Shown here: piece after piece, positions 25,167 through 33,733 of the stretch | Layout of the letters: the number at the start of each line of letters is the position of its first letter | Numbering within the stretch: position 1 is the first letter of the stretch | NCBI GenBank assembly: GCA_036496585.1 | Contig: DASXLB010000043.1 | Location: 21,775 to 85,774 of the forward strand | Length of the DNA: 64,000 nt | Direction: 5' to 3' | Origin: Vicinamibacterales bacterium | GTDB taxonomy: Bacteria > Acidobacteriota > Vicinamibacteria > Vicinamibacterales > 2-12-FULL-66-21 | Program-made: the position numbers and the translations under genes | The notes under the pieces: model-generated | What the model saw: only the letters and a program-made list of their open reading frames with translations | What the model was told of the DNA's origin: nothing | Database searches by the model: none

Positions 25167-26909
25167 GTGACGACTGCGACGCCGCGCGCGGAGTGTTTCC
25201 GAGACATGAGGACCCTGAGCCGCCACGTCAGCGCGCCGCGCGGCGCCGTGATCTCGTGCAAAGGATGGCCGCAGGAAGCCGCCCTTCGCATGCTGATGAA
25301 CAACCTCGACCCCGACGTGGCGGAGCGGCCTGACGATCTCGTCGTCTACGGCGGCTCCGGACGCGCCGCCCGGTCGTGGGAGGCGTTCGACGCGATCGTC
25401 GACACGCTGCGCCGGCTCGAACACGACGAAACGCTGCTCGTCCAGTCCGGCAAGCCGGTGGCCGTCTTCCGCACCCACCCCTGGGCGCCGCGCGTCCTCA
25501 TCGTCAACGCCATGCTCGTGCCGGCGTGGGCCGACTGGAAGACATTCCGCGATCTCGAGGATCGCGGCCTGACGATGTACGGCCAGATGACCGCCGGCAG
25601 CTGGATCTACATCGGCACCCAGGGCATCCTGCAAGGCACCTACGAGACGCTCGCTGAACTGGCACGCCGTCACTTCGGCGGCTCGCTCGCCGCGCGGGTC
25701 GTCGTGACGGCCGGCCTCGGCGGCATGGGCGGCGCCCAGCCGCTCGCCATCACCATGAACGGCGGGATCGCGCTCGTCGTCGAAGTCGATCGCGCCCGCA
25801 TCGCCCGCCGCCTGGCGACCGGCTACGTCGACGAGCACGTTCAGACGCTCGACGCCGCGCTCGCGCGGGTCGAGACGCTGCGCGCCGCCGGCCAGGCGCG
25901 CGCCATCGCCCTCGAGGCCAATGCCGCCGACGTGATCCCCGAGCTCGGACGGCGCGGCTTCGTGCCCGACGTCGTCACCGATCAGACCTCGGCGCACGAC
26001 GCGCTCGCCGGCTACGTGCCCAACGGCCTGTCGCTCGCCGAGGCGACCGCGTTGCGGAGCGCCGACCCTGCCGAGTACGAACGGCGCGCGATGGCGGCGA
26101 TGGCCACGCACGTGCGCGGCATCCGCGCGCTGCAGGATCGCGGCGCGATCGCGTTCGACTACGGCAACAACATCCGCGCGCAGGCCGAGAAGGCCGGCGT
26201 CGCCGACGCGTTCCGCATTCCCGGGTTCGTGCCGGAGTACATCCGCCCGCTGTTCTGCCGCGGCAAGGGGCCGTTCCGTTGGGCCGCGCTGTCGGGCGAT
26301 CCCGCGGACATCGCGGCCACCGACGCGCTCGCGCTCGAGATGTTCGCGTCGGATACGGCGCTCTGCCGCTGGATCCGCCTCGCCGCCGAGCGGGTCGCGT
26401 TCCAGGGGCTGCCGGCCCGCATCTTCTGGCTGGGCTATGGCGAGCGCGCGCGCTTCGGGCTGGCGATCAACGACCTCGTGCGCCGCGGCGTGATCTCCGC
26501 GCCGATCGTCATCGGCCGCGATCATCTCGACACCGGCTCGGTCGCCTCTCCCTACCGCGAGACAGAGGGCATGCGCGACGGCAGCGACGCCATCGCCGAC
26601 TGGCCGATCCTCAATGCGCTGCTGAATACCTCGTCGGGCGCGACCTGGGTGTCGGTGCACCACGGCGGCGGCGTCGGCATCGGATACTCCCTGCACGCCG
26701 GCATGGTCATCGTCGCCGACGGCACCCGCGAAGCCGACGAGAAGCTGCAGCGCGTGCTGACCGGCGATCCCGGCAGCGGGGTCGTCCGCCATGCCGACGC
26801 CGGCTATCCCGAGGCGATCGCCACTGCCAGTGAACATGGCATCGACATGCCGATGTTGCGCGTGAACCCGGGCATGAAACCTGGTACAAACCCTGGTACA
26901 AATCGATGA
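25167..26909 (+). CDS. hutU: Urocanate hydratase
   Basis: A 580-residue protein from a GTG start. It has the family NAD-binding motif [35 protein letters not shown], the active-site segment [12 protein letters not shown], and the late [16 protein letters not shown]. It converts urocanate to imidazolonepropionate using tightly bound NAD as an electrophile. The usual end of the family is near GIDMPML; here a tail of about 17 extra residues follows, encoded partly by two copies of a 12-base repeat. The stop overlaps the start of an ATPase gene (ATGATG). Confidence 0.96.
   Translation: MTTATPRAECFRDMRTLSRHVSAPRGAVISCKGWPQEAALRMLMNNLDPDVAERPDDLVVYGGSGRAARSWEAFDAIVDTLRRLEHDETLLVQSGKPVAVFRTHPWAPRVLIVNAMLVPAWADWKTFRDLEDRGLTMYGQMTAGSWIYIGTQGILQGTYETLAELARRHFGGSLAARVVVTAGLGGMGGAQPLAITMNGGIALVVEVDRARIARRLATGYVDEHVQTLDAALARVETLRAAGQARAIALEANAADVIPELGRRGFVPDVVTDQTSAHDALAGYVPNGLSLAEATALRSADPAEYERRAMAAMATHVRGIRALQDRGAIAFDYGNNIRAQAEKAGVADAFRIPGFVPEYIRPLFCRGKGPFRWAALSGDPADIAATDALALEMFASDTALCRWIRLAAERVAFQGLPARIFWLGYGERARFGLAINDLVRRGVISAPIVIGRDHLDTGSVASPYRETEGMRDGSDAIADWPILNALLNTSSGATWVSVHHGGGVGIGYSLHAGMVIVADGTREADEKLQRVLTGDPGSGVVRHADAGYPEAIATASEHGIDMPMLRVNPGMKPGTNPGTNR
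26880..26903 (+). repeat. Short tandem repeat at the 3' end of hutU
   Basis: Two consecutive copies of a 12-base unit close to CCTGGTACAAAN encode the Pro-Gly-Thr-Asn repeat in the extra C-terminal tail of urocanate hydratase. The preceding codons give a related Pro-Gly-Met-Lys. It is a small in-frame expansion next to the overlap with the ATPase gene. Confidence 0.6.
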
Positions 26910-28099
26910 TGGTTCCCGAGCGTCCCACGCTGGAGCGCCGTGTGCTGGCCGCCCTCGACGGATCGGCTGGCAACGGCCCACGGATCCCCGTCGTGCTGGG
27001 CGGCTGCGGCAGCGGCCGCACATCCCTGCTGCTTCGTCTGCGCGATTTGATCGGGCGCACGCAGGCGCAGTACATCGACGTCGAACGGATCGCGACCACG
27101 CCCGAGCGTTTCCTGCAGGCGGTGCGCACCGCCTCCCCGTTTCCCGCCGTCCCCGGCCAGCCGGCGCCTGGCAGCGAAGCCGGCGCGCGGGACGCCTTTG
27201 ACGCGACGCTCGCTTTTCTCGACACCGCGCGGGCTCCCGGCACCTCGCCGGCGACGTTCCTGCTCGACGAATTCCTCGAGCTGCGGACGTTCGAGAGCTT
27301 CCCCGGGCTGCGCAGCGTGCTCCGCGACCTGCTCGGCGCGCTCGCCTCGAGCGGCAACCGCTTCGTGCTGACGACGCGTTACGCGGCGCGGGCCTACCGG
27401 CTGCTGCGCGACGCGCCGGCCCAGTTCGAGATCGTCCACGTCGCCCCGCTCAGCGCCGCCGAGATCCGGGCCACCCTGCCGGGCGCGCACGCCGACGACC
27501 ACGTGCGTGGCGCGGCCGAGGCGGAAGAGGAAGTGGAGCGCCACCGCGACGAGCTCGCGCGCCTCGTGCACGTGCTGTCGGACGGCCGCCCGTCCTACGC
27601 CCGCGCCATCGCCGAAACCGCGACGGCGCTCGGTCAGCGCGGCACCGCCGACCCGGTCAGCGCGCTCGCGGCGCTGCTCTCCCCCGGCGGACAGCTCGCC
27701 CAGACCTGCCGGTTCTGTTACGAATTGCGGCTGCACCGCGCCCGCGGCTACGGCGCGCTGAAGGCCATCCTCGAAGTGCTCGCGCAGCAGGAGCCGCTGA
27801 CGCTGACCGAGATCGCGCAGCGGCTGCGGCGCACGCCTGGCTCGACCAAGGACTATCTGTCGTGGCTCGAGGACGTCGACCTCATCACCTCCCGGCAGAA
27901 GCGCTACAGCTTCGTGGATCCGATGCTCCGCCTGTGGGTCCGCCTGCACTGCCACTCGGTGCCGCCCGGCGACGAAGACGTCACGCGCGAGCTGCACGCC
28001 TACGTCATGGCGCGCCTCCCGCACGGCGAGCCGTCGCTGGCGATGGCCGGCACACCGCTCGAGCCGTCGAAGTACAGCGGGATTATCGAGATCGACTGA
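26906..28099 (+). CDS. AAA/STAND-like ATPase with C-terminal winged helix
   Basis: A 397-residue protein. The Walker A motif is [16 protein letters not shown] (residues about 30-45), Walker B is [11 protein letters not shown] near 115-125, and [15 protein letters not shown] near 151-165 fits a sensor strand. The second half contains a winged helix ([41 protein letters not shown]) followed by [10 protein letters not shown], the layout of archaeal-type ATPases with a DUF234-like tail. The start overlaps the hutU stop. It could be a regulator or a stress/defence-type NTPase; the tie to histidine catabolism is positional only. Confidence 0.8.
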   Translation: MMVPERPTLERRVLAALDGSAGNGPRIPVVLGGCGSGRTSLLLRLRDLIGRTQAQYIDVERIATTPERFLQAVRTASPFPAVPGQPAPGSEAGARDAFDATLAFLDTARAPGTSPATFLLDEFLELRTFESFPGLRSVLRDLLGALASSGNRFVLTTRYAARAYRLLRDAPAQFEIVHVAPLSAAEIRATLPGAHADDHVRGAAEAEEEVERHRDELARLVHVLSDGRPSYARAIAETATALGQRGTADPVSALAALLSPGGQLAQTCRFCYELRLHRARGYGALKAILEVLAQQEPLTLTEIAQRLRRTPGSTKDYLSWLEDVDLITSRQKRYSFVDPMLRLWVRLHCHSVPPGDEDVTRELHAYVMARLPHGEPSLAMAGTPLEPSKYSGIIEID

Positions 28100-28139
28100 G
28101 GACGGTTGTCATCGAAGCAGCCGGAGCGGCCGCGAGATC

Positions 28140-29090
28140 TCAGTCGCTGAGCTTTTCCAGCGCGGCCTTGGCTGCGGCCTGTGCCGCTTCCTTCTTGCTG
28201 CGCCCTTCGGCGCGCGCCAACCCTTCGCCGCCGACCACCACCTCCACGACGAACGATTTGCGGTGATCGGGTCCCACTTCGGCCGCGAGCCGGTAGACCG
28301 GCAGTCCCCGGCCCTTCGACTGCAGCCATTCCTGCAGCGCCGACTTCCAGTCGTCGGTGAATGACGCCGCGGCGCCGGTGCGCCGCGCCTCGGCGATGAG
28401 GTCCTGGAACTCCTGTTCGATGAAGGCCCGCGCCGGCTCGACGCCGCCGTCGAGATAGACCGCGGCGATCAGCGCCTCGTAACAATCGGCGATGATCGCG
28501 TGCTTGCCGCGGCCGCCGGTCTTCTCCTCGCCGCGCCCGAGGATCAGGAACTGCCCGAGGTCGAGCGCCGCGCCAAGCTTCGCCAGCGCCGCCGACGACA
28601 CCAGCGACGCCTTCAGCTTCGACTTCTGCCCTTCGTTGTGCTGCGGGAACTCGCGGAACAGCATGTCGGCGATGACGAAGCCGAGCACCGAGTCGCCGAG
28701 AAACTCCATCGACTCGTTGTCGAAGACGCCGCCGCTGGCGTCCTCGTGCACGCGTGAGCGGTGCGTCAGCGCGTGCTCGAGCAGACCGCGGTCCTTGAAG
28801 CGGTAGGCAATGCGGCGCTCGAGCGGCTCCAGCTCCGTGCCGAACGGGACGACCCGGCCGCCCTGGACTTCGTCGCGGTGGCTGTCGATGATGCGGGTCG
28901 CGGCGGCGGCGTGCTCGGGGGCGACCGCGATCCGCCGCTCCCACGACTGGTCGTTGAGCGCCAGCGGAAACACGGTGCGTGAGTTGTTGCTGAGCAGCAC
29001 CGACGGGATGTCGTGGGTCTCGAGCAGCCCGCGAATGACGCTCGCCTCGATCTCGGACGGCGTGTGGAAGATGACGACCAGATCGTTCAT
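28140..29090 (-). CDS. rnc: DUF2007-RNase III fusion protein
   Basis: A 316-residue protein from the ATG at 29090, which overlaps the stop of the SpoIIE phosphatase gene. Residues 1-75 are a DUF2007-like domain (LVVIFHTPSEIEASVIRGLL, HDIPSVLLSNN, RIAVAPEHAAAATRIID). Residues 87-235 are the RNase III domain, with the signature NESMEFLGDSVLGF near 125-138 and IIADCYEALIAAVYLDGG. Residues 240-316 are a double-stranded RNA-binding domain ending AAAKAALEKLSD. I found no ATG, GTG or TTG between residue 35 and the RNase domain, so the extension belongs to the protein. Normal RNase III is 220-250 residues. Confidence 0.92.
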   Translation of the reverse strand: MNDLVVIFHTPSEIEASVIRGLLETHDIPSVLLSNNSRTVFPLALNDQSWERRIAVAPEHAAAATRIIDSHRDEVQGGRVVPFGTELEPLERRIAYRFKDRGLLEHALTHRSRVHEDASGGVFDNESMEFLGDSVLGFVIADMLFREFPQHNEGQKSKLKASLVSSAALAKLGAALDLGQFLILGRGEEKTGGRGKHAIIADCYEALIAAVYLDGGVEPARAFIEQEFQDLIAEARRTGAAASFTDDWKSALQEWLQSKGRGLPVYRLAAEVGPDHRKSFVVEVVVGGEGLARAEGRSKKEAAQAAAKAALEKLSD

Positions 29091-31168
29091 ACGGCGACGC
29101 GCGCCGGCACCGCGGCAGCCTGCTCGACCTTGATCAGGATCATCGTCATGTCGTCGTGCTGGTCGGCATCGCCGACGAAGGCTTCGACCTCGCGCAGGAT
29201 GCGTTCGCGCAGGTCCGCCGTGTCGAGGTGCCGGTGCTCGTCGATCAGGCGGCTCAGGCGGACGTCGCCGAACAGGTCGCTGCCGGCGTTCATCGCTTCG
29301 CTGATGCCGTCTGTGTAGAGCGCGATGACGTCGCCGCGGCGCAGCTCGACGCGGCACTCTTCGAGCAGCTCGACGAACTTCTCCTGCGCGCCGGCGATGC
29401 GCAGCCCGACCACCAGGCCGCTCGGCACCAGGCTCTGCGTGCCCCCCTGGGCGCTGGCCTGCAGGAGCAGCAGCGGCGTGTGTCCGGCCCGCGCGAAGGT
29501 CATCGCACCCGCGTCGAGATCGATCACGGCGTAGGTCATGGTGATGAAGCTGCGGGTATCGAGGTTGTCGGAGATGATGCGGTTGACCTCGATGAGGAGC
29601 TGCCGCGGCGACTGGTAGATCTGACTGAGCGACAGCACCACCCCTTTCAGCTCGGCCATGTACAGCGCCGCTGAGGTCCCCTTGCCGGAGACGTCCGCGA
29701 TCAGGACGCCGAGCCGCCGCGGCCCCAACGGAAAGAAGTCGTAGTAGTCGCCGCCCACCTCGCGCGCCGGGACGCAGAGGGCGGTGATGCCGAGGCCGGC
29801 GAAGTCGAGCGGCCCGCGCGGCAGCAGCGACATCTGGATCTGGCGCGCGATGCGCAGCTCTTCCTCGAGCCGCTTCTTCTCGGCGGCGGTCTGCATCAGG
29901 TTCTCGATGCTGCCGGTCATCTGATTGAAGGACTCGGCCAGCTCCCCGAGCTGGTCCTTCGACTCGATGTTGATGCGGTGGGTGAAGTCCCCGTGCCGTA
30001 CGCGCTCGGTCCCCATGAACAGCTCGTGAACCGAGCTGGTGATCGAGCGCGCCAGCGCCAGCCCCATGGTGAGCGCGGCCGCCTCGATGATCAGGAACAG
30101 CACGCCGATCACGATCAGGAAGATGAGCAGCGCGTCGGAGAGACGCATGCGCATCTCGCCGAACTGCATCGACTGCGCGCTGGCCAGATGGTTGTAGAGC
30201 TCGCGCAGCCGGTAGGCGAGCGCCAGTGTGTCGCGGTGGGTGTCGCCGGTCGCCCAGTCGATCACGTCGATCTGCGAAAGACTCTTCTCGAAGAGAACCG
30301 AGCGGCTGCCCTGCTTCGAGGTCGACCGCGCGGTCGACTGGTTCAGGTCGCTGCGCGCGTCGAATACGTTCTCGAGGCGGACGCCGGTCGTGGCATAGAG
30401 CTGGTGCTGCACCTGGTCGTCGAGCGGGATGTCGACGATCACGGCGCCGGCGACGCCGCCGGTACCGACCTTGACGAGCGTGCGGACGACCAGCTCCTCT
30501 TCGCCGGGCGTCGCTTTGATCGGCAGGGCGATCGAACCCTGGAACACTTCGCGTGCGGCGAGCCAGGGCGGAACGGCGGAAGGCATCGCCAGCGCGGCCC
30601 AGCCGCCGGCCGACGACGAGCGCCCGTCGGGCGCGAGATAGGCGATCGACATCGCCGGATACGTCGAGGCGCGGATGCGGTGCACGCGCTGAACGGTTTC
30701 GTCGGCGCTGTCGGGGAGGCGGGCGATCTCCGTCGCCGCCGCCTGCGCGCTGATGCGCGCGTCTTCCATCACCTTGTCGTAGGCGTCGCGGAAGAGATAG
30801 GCGCTGACGTTCATGAACACCAGACTGCCCGCGAACAGGAAGAAGACGAGGATGAGGAGCGCCGGAATGACTCCGATGAAGATGTACGACAGGATCAGCT
30901 TGCGGCGGACGCGCCAGAGCAGGCGCCGCTTCACCTGGACGAACAGGCGCCAGCCGAACACGACGACCGCGACCGCCAGCGCGATCGTCGCCGCGGAAGA
31001 GACGACGCGCGCGGCCTCCGGCAGATCGCCGGAGAGGCGCCACACCGCGAACACCAGCTTCAGCGCTGCCGCAATCAGGAAGAGACGACCTGGCCAGCTC
31101 TGGAACAACAGCTCGCGCGGCGTCGACTGCGGCGCGGCGGCGGGCCGTGGCGTGGGGCGTCGCGCCAT
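29087..31168 (-). CDS. Membrane sensor protein with HAMP and SpoIIE-type PP2C phosphatase
   Basis: A 693-residue protein. Helices lie near residues 28-46, 58-75 and 92-118, then an extracytoplasmic sensor region (about 120-340), a fourth helix near 345-372, and a HAMP linker to about 425. After a short coiled segment (KKRLEEELRIARQIQMSLLP) comes a PP2C-type phosphatase domain to 690 with EVGGDYYDFFP, IADVSGKGTSAALYMAEL and LYTDGISEAMN metal-site motifs. It is a likely Ser/Thr phosphatase acting on an anti-sigma-factor antagonist or similar STAS protein; none is adjacent, but a STAS-DUF4956 fusion lies 3 kb away. The following fused rnc gene overlaps its stop. Confidence 0.92.
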   Translation of the reverse strand: MARRPTPRPAAAPQSTPRELLFQSWPGRLFLIAAALKLVFAVWRLSGDLPEAARVVSSAATIALAVAVVVFGWRLFVQVKRRLLWRVRRKLILSYIFIGVIPALLILVFFLFAGSLVFMNVSAYLFRDAYDKVMEDARISAQAAATEIARLPDSADETVQRVHRIRASTYPAMSIAYLAPDGRSSSAGGWAALAMPSAVPPWLAAREVFQGSIALPIKATPGEEELVVRTLVKVGTGGVAGAVIVDIPLDDQVQHQLYATTGVRLENVFDARSDLNQSTARSTSKQGSRSVLFEKSLSQIDVIDWATGDTHRDTLALAYRLRELYNHLASAQSMQFGEMRMRLSDALLIFLIVIGVLFLIIEAAALTMGLALARSITSSVHELFMGTERVRHGDFTHRINIESKDQLGELAESFNQMTGSIENLMQTAAEKKRLEEELRIARQIQMSLLPRGPLDFAGLGITALCVPAREVGGDYYDFFPLGPRRLGVLIADVSGKGTSAALYMAELKGVVLSLSQIYQSPRQLLIEVNRIISDNLDTRSFITMTYAVIDLDAGAMTFARAGHTPLLLLQASAQGGTQSLVPSGLVVGLRIAGAQEKFVELLEECRVELRRGDVIALYTDGISEAMNAGSDLFGDVRLSRLIDEHRHLDTADLRERILREVEAFVGDADQHDDMTMILIKVEQAAAVPARVAV

Positions 31169-31184
31169 GTGCGATTATTAGAGC

Positions 31185-32342
31185 ATGAAACTCCCGCCGG
31201 ACGCGCGCTTCGCGACCATCTGCATCCACGCGGGACAGACGCCCGATCCCGGTACCGGCGCGATCATCACGCCGATCTTCCAGACCTCGACCTACGTGCA
31301 GGATGCGCTCGGCCAGCACAAGGGGTTCGAGTACGCGCGCACGCAGAATCCGACGCGCCTGGCGCTCGAGCACAACGTCGCCGCCATCGAAGGCGGAGCC
31401 GCGGCGTTCGCGTTCGCCTCCGGGATGGCGGCGATCGACGCCGTCACCACCCTCCTCGACGCGGGCGACCACGTCGTCGTCACCGACAACACCTACGGCG
31501 GCACCTTCCGGCTGTTCGAACAGGTGCTGCGCAAGTACCGCCTCGAGTTCAGCTACGTCGATACGTCGCAGCCCGGCCTGGTCGAGCAGGCGATGCAGTC
31601 CAACACGAAGATGGTCTTCGTCGAGACGCCGACCAACCCGGTGATGCGCCTCACCGACATCGCCGCGACGGCGGCGATCGCCCACCGCGGCGGCGCCCGT
31701 CTCGTCGTCGACAACACCTTTGCCAGCCCGGTGCTGCAGCAGCCGATCGCGCTCGGCGCCGATCTGGTCGTGCACAGTACGACGAAGTATCTCAACGGCC
31801 ACAGCGACAGCGTCGGCGGCATCGCCGTCGCCGTGCGCGAGCCCGACGTGGCCTGGCTGCAGTTCGTGCAGAACGCGGCCGGCGCCATCCTCGGGCCGTT
31901 CGATGCGTGGCTGGTGCTGCGCGGCACCAAGACGCTGACCGTGCGCATGGCCCAGCACAACATCAACGGCGCGGCGCTCGCCGGGTACCTGGCGGCGCAC
32001 CCGAAGGTGGAGCGCGTGCACTATCCCGGGCTGCCCGATCACCCGCAGCACGCGCTGGCGACACGCCAGATGCGCGGCTTCGGCGGCATGTTGTCCTTCG
32101 ACGTCGGCACCTACGAGGCGGCCCGCACGGTGTGCAACCGGGTGCGGCTGATGGCGCTTGCCGAGAGCCTCGGCGGCGTCGAGACGCTGATCTCGCACCC
32201 CGCCTCGATGACGCACGCGTCGGTGCCGGCGGAGCGGCGCCGTCAGATCGGCCTGACCGACAGCATGGTGCGGATCTCCGCCGGCATCGAGGACGCCGAG
32301 GACCTGATCGGCGATCTCGCGCAGGCGCTCGCGGCGATCTAG
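31185..32342 (+). CDS. PLP-dependent cystathionine gamma-synthase/lyase family enzyme
   Basis: A 385-residue protein of the Cys/Met-metabolism PLP family. ATICIHAGQTPDPGTGAIIT opens the protein, YARTQNPTRLALEHNVAAIEG binds cofactor phosphate from the neighbouring subunit, VVDNTFASPVLQQP holds the Asp, and the Schiff-base Lys is in HSTTKYLNGHSDSVGG. ESLGGVETLISHPASMTH and SVGIE-like RISAGIEDAEDLI close it. It could be cystathionine gamma-synthase, cystathionine gamma-lyase or O-acetylhomoserine-dependent; the sequence alone does not decide. It is divergent from the SpoIIE phosphatase gene with 16 bases between starts. Confidence 0.93.
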   Translation: MKLPPDARFATICIHAGQTPDPGTGAIITPIFQTSTYVQDALGQHKGFEYARTQNPTRLALEHNVAAIEGGAAAFAFASGMAAIDAVTTLLDAGDHVVVTDNTYGGTFRLFEQVLRKYRLEFSYVDTSQPGLVEQAMQSNTKMVFVETPTNPVMRLTDIAATAAIAHRGGARLVVDNTFASPVLQQPIALGADLVVHSTTKYLNGHSDSVGGIAVAVREPDVAWLQFVQNAAGAILGPFDAWLVLRGTKTLTVRMAQHNINGAALAGYLAAHPKVERVHYPGLPDHPQHALATRQMRGFGGMLSFDVGTYEAARTVCNRVRLMALAESLGGVETLISHPASMTHASVPAERRRQIGLTDSMVRISAGIEDAEDLIGDLAQALAAI

Positions 32343-32986
32343 CGCGGCGCGGCGCCTGTCCGGTGCCGGAGAAACTCCACCAGCACCGGCAGCAGCGACA
32401 CGCAGACGATCCCGATCGTCACCAGCGAGAAGTGATTCTTGATCACCGGGACGTTGCCGAACACTACGCCGGCGAGCACGCACAGGCCGACCCAGGCGAC
32501 CGCGCCGATCGCGTTGTAGGCGACGAACGACCCCGGCGTCATCTGCGCCGCGCCGGCCACGAACGGCACGAAGGTGCGCACGATGGGCACGAAGCGACCC
32601 AGGATCACCGCCTTGCCGCCGTACTGCTCGAAGAAGGCATGGGCGCGATCGAGGTAGTCGCGGTTCATCAGCCGGTGCAGCCGCGACGCCGAGTCGGTCG
32701 CCACGAAGACGCGCGGCCCGACCTGGCGCCCGACGGCGTAGTTGACCGCGTTGCCGGCGAAGGCAGCGAAGGCGAGCAGCGCGACGAGGACCCACGCGTT
32801 GATCCCGCCGCCCGCCGCGGCCAGCGCGCCGGCCGCGAACAGCAGCGAATCGCCGGGCAGGAACGGAGTGACCACGAACCCGGTCTCGGCGAACACGATC
32901 GCGAACAGCAGGCCGTAGACCCAGGCGCCGTAGGTGTTGACGAAATCGAGCAGGTGGGCGTCGAAATGCAGGACGAAATCGATCAC
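32339..32986 (-). CDS. DedA family membrane protein
   Basis: About 215 residues from a GTG at 32986 that overlaps the stop of the cutA gene (GTGA); the longer frame upstream is the shadow of cutA. The DedA marks are FAETGFVVTPFLPGDSLLF in the N-terminal re-entrant region, GRFVPIVRTFVPFVAGAAQM and the helix GAVAWVGLCVLAGVVFG. These proteins are proton-coupled lipid or undecaprenyl-phosphate flippases or act in membrane homeostasis. Its 3' end overlaps the convergent PLP enzyme gene by four bases. Confidence 0.9.
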   Translation of the reverse strand: MIDFVLHFDAHLLDFVNTYGAWVYGLLFAIVFAETGFVVTPFLPGDSLLFAAGALAAAGGGINAWVLVALLAFAAFAGNAVNYAVGRQVGPRVFVATDSASRLHRLMNRDYLDRAHAFFEQYGGKAVILGRFVPIVRTFVPFVAGAAQMTPGSFVAYNAIGAVAWVGLCVLAGVVFGNVPVIKNHFSLVTIGIVCVSLLPVLVEFLRHRTGAAPR

Positions 32987-33300
32987 GAGGTGGCGTCTCC
33001 GATCCAGTTCAGGTAGGCCTGGTTGCCGTCGACGATTGGGATCACGACGAACTCCGGCACGTCGTAGGGATGCAGCGCGCGCAGCCGCTCCCACAGCGCC
33101 GCGACCCGCGCCCGCGAGGTCTTGATCACCATCTGGCGCTCGGCCTCGTCCTCGACCGCCTCCTGCCAGCGGTAGATGGACTGCATCGGCGGCAGCACGT
33201 TGACACAGGCGGCCAGCCGCGCCTCGACCAGCGCCCGGGCGATCGGCGCCGCGTCGGCGGCGGCGGGTAGCGTCGTCAGCACGATCACGAAGTCGGACAT
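32983..33300 (-). CDS. cutA: Divalent-cation tolerance protein CutA
   Basis: A 105-residue protein from the ATG at 33300; the frame runs further upstream but that part is antisense to the FtsB gene. It shows the CutA1 core: VIVLTTLPAAADAAPIARALV, LAACVNVLPPMQSIYRWQEAV, RQMVIKTSRARVAALWERL and LHPYDVPEFVVIPIVDGN. The family forms a PII-like trimer. Its role in metal tolerance is historical and the present function is unclear. Confidence 0.95.
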   Translation of the reverse strand: MSDFVIVLTTLPAAADAAPIARALVEARLAACVNVLPPMQSIYRWQEAVEDEAERQMVIKTSRARVAALWERLRALHPYDVPEFVVIPIVDGNQAYLNWIGDATS

Positions 33301-33361
33301 GCGATTAATGGTCGGGATGGGTTCGGCCGAAAGCATTGTACAAAGGATCCGTCTCCCGCCC

Positions 33362-33733
33362 ATGTCCCCCGCATCCCCAGAACCGCTGCGGCGGCGTTCC
33401 AGGACCCCGCCCGCGGCATCGCCGTCGCCCTGGCGCGCGCGGCTGCTGCAGTACGGGCTTGCCTTCGTCGCCGTCGTGCTGATTGTCGACGCGCTGGTCG
33501 GCGAAAAGGGGTTCCTCGACACGCTGCGCGCGCGGCGTCAGTACCGCGAGGTGGCGGTGGCGCTGTCGCAGAAACACGCCGAGAACGTCCGCCTGCGCGA
33601 CGAGATCCGGCGATTGCGCGACGATCCGGCCCGCATCGAGGCGGTGGCGCGCGAAGAGCTGGGTTTGATGCGCCAGGGCGAGGTGCTGTTCATCGTGCAC
33701 GACGAGAAGACGCCGGCCGGCACGGCGAAATAG
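33362..33733 (+). CDS. Septum formation initiator FtsB/DivIC-like protein
   Basis: A 123-residue protein from the ATG at 33362. A short basic, Pro-rich cytoplasmic start is followed by one membrane helix (LLQYGLAFVAVVLIVDALVG, near residues 30-49), then a coiled coil (YREVAVALSQKHAENVRLRD, IRRLRDDPARIEAVAREELG) and the typical end LGLMRQGEVLFIV. This is the bitopic layout of FtsB/FtsL-type divisome proteins. Its stop directly abuts the convergent stop of the STAS-DUF4956 gene, with no spacer for a terminator. Confidence 0.88.
   Translation: MSPASPEPLRRRSRTPPAASPSPWRARLLQYGLAFVAVVLIVDALVGEKGFLDTLRARRQYREVAVALSQKHAENVRLRDEIRRLRDDPARIEAVAREELGLMRQGEVLFIVHDEKTPAGTAK

Noticed and set aside
29091-32795. 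A 1551-codon open frame on the minus strand running upstream from the RNase III gene
   Set aside because: Only its last 316 codons have a family match. The upstream part is a compositional shadow: it is out of frame with the phosphatase gene on the same strand and antisense to the PLP enzyme.
29978-33016. A 1012-codon frame on the plus strand
   Set aside because: It lies antisense to the SpoIIE phosphatase and out of frame with the PLP enzyme, is full of Arg/His/Gly/Asp typical of GC-rich shadow frames, and shows no motif.
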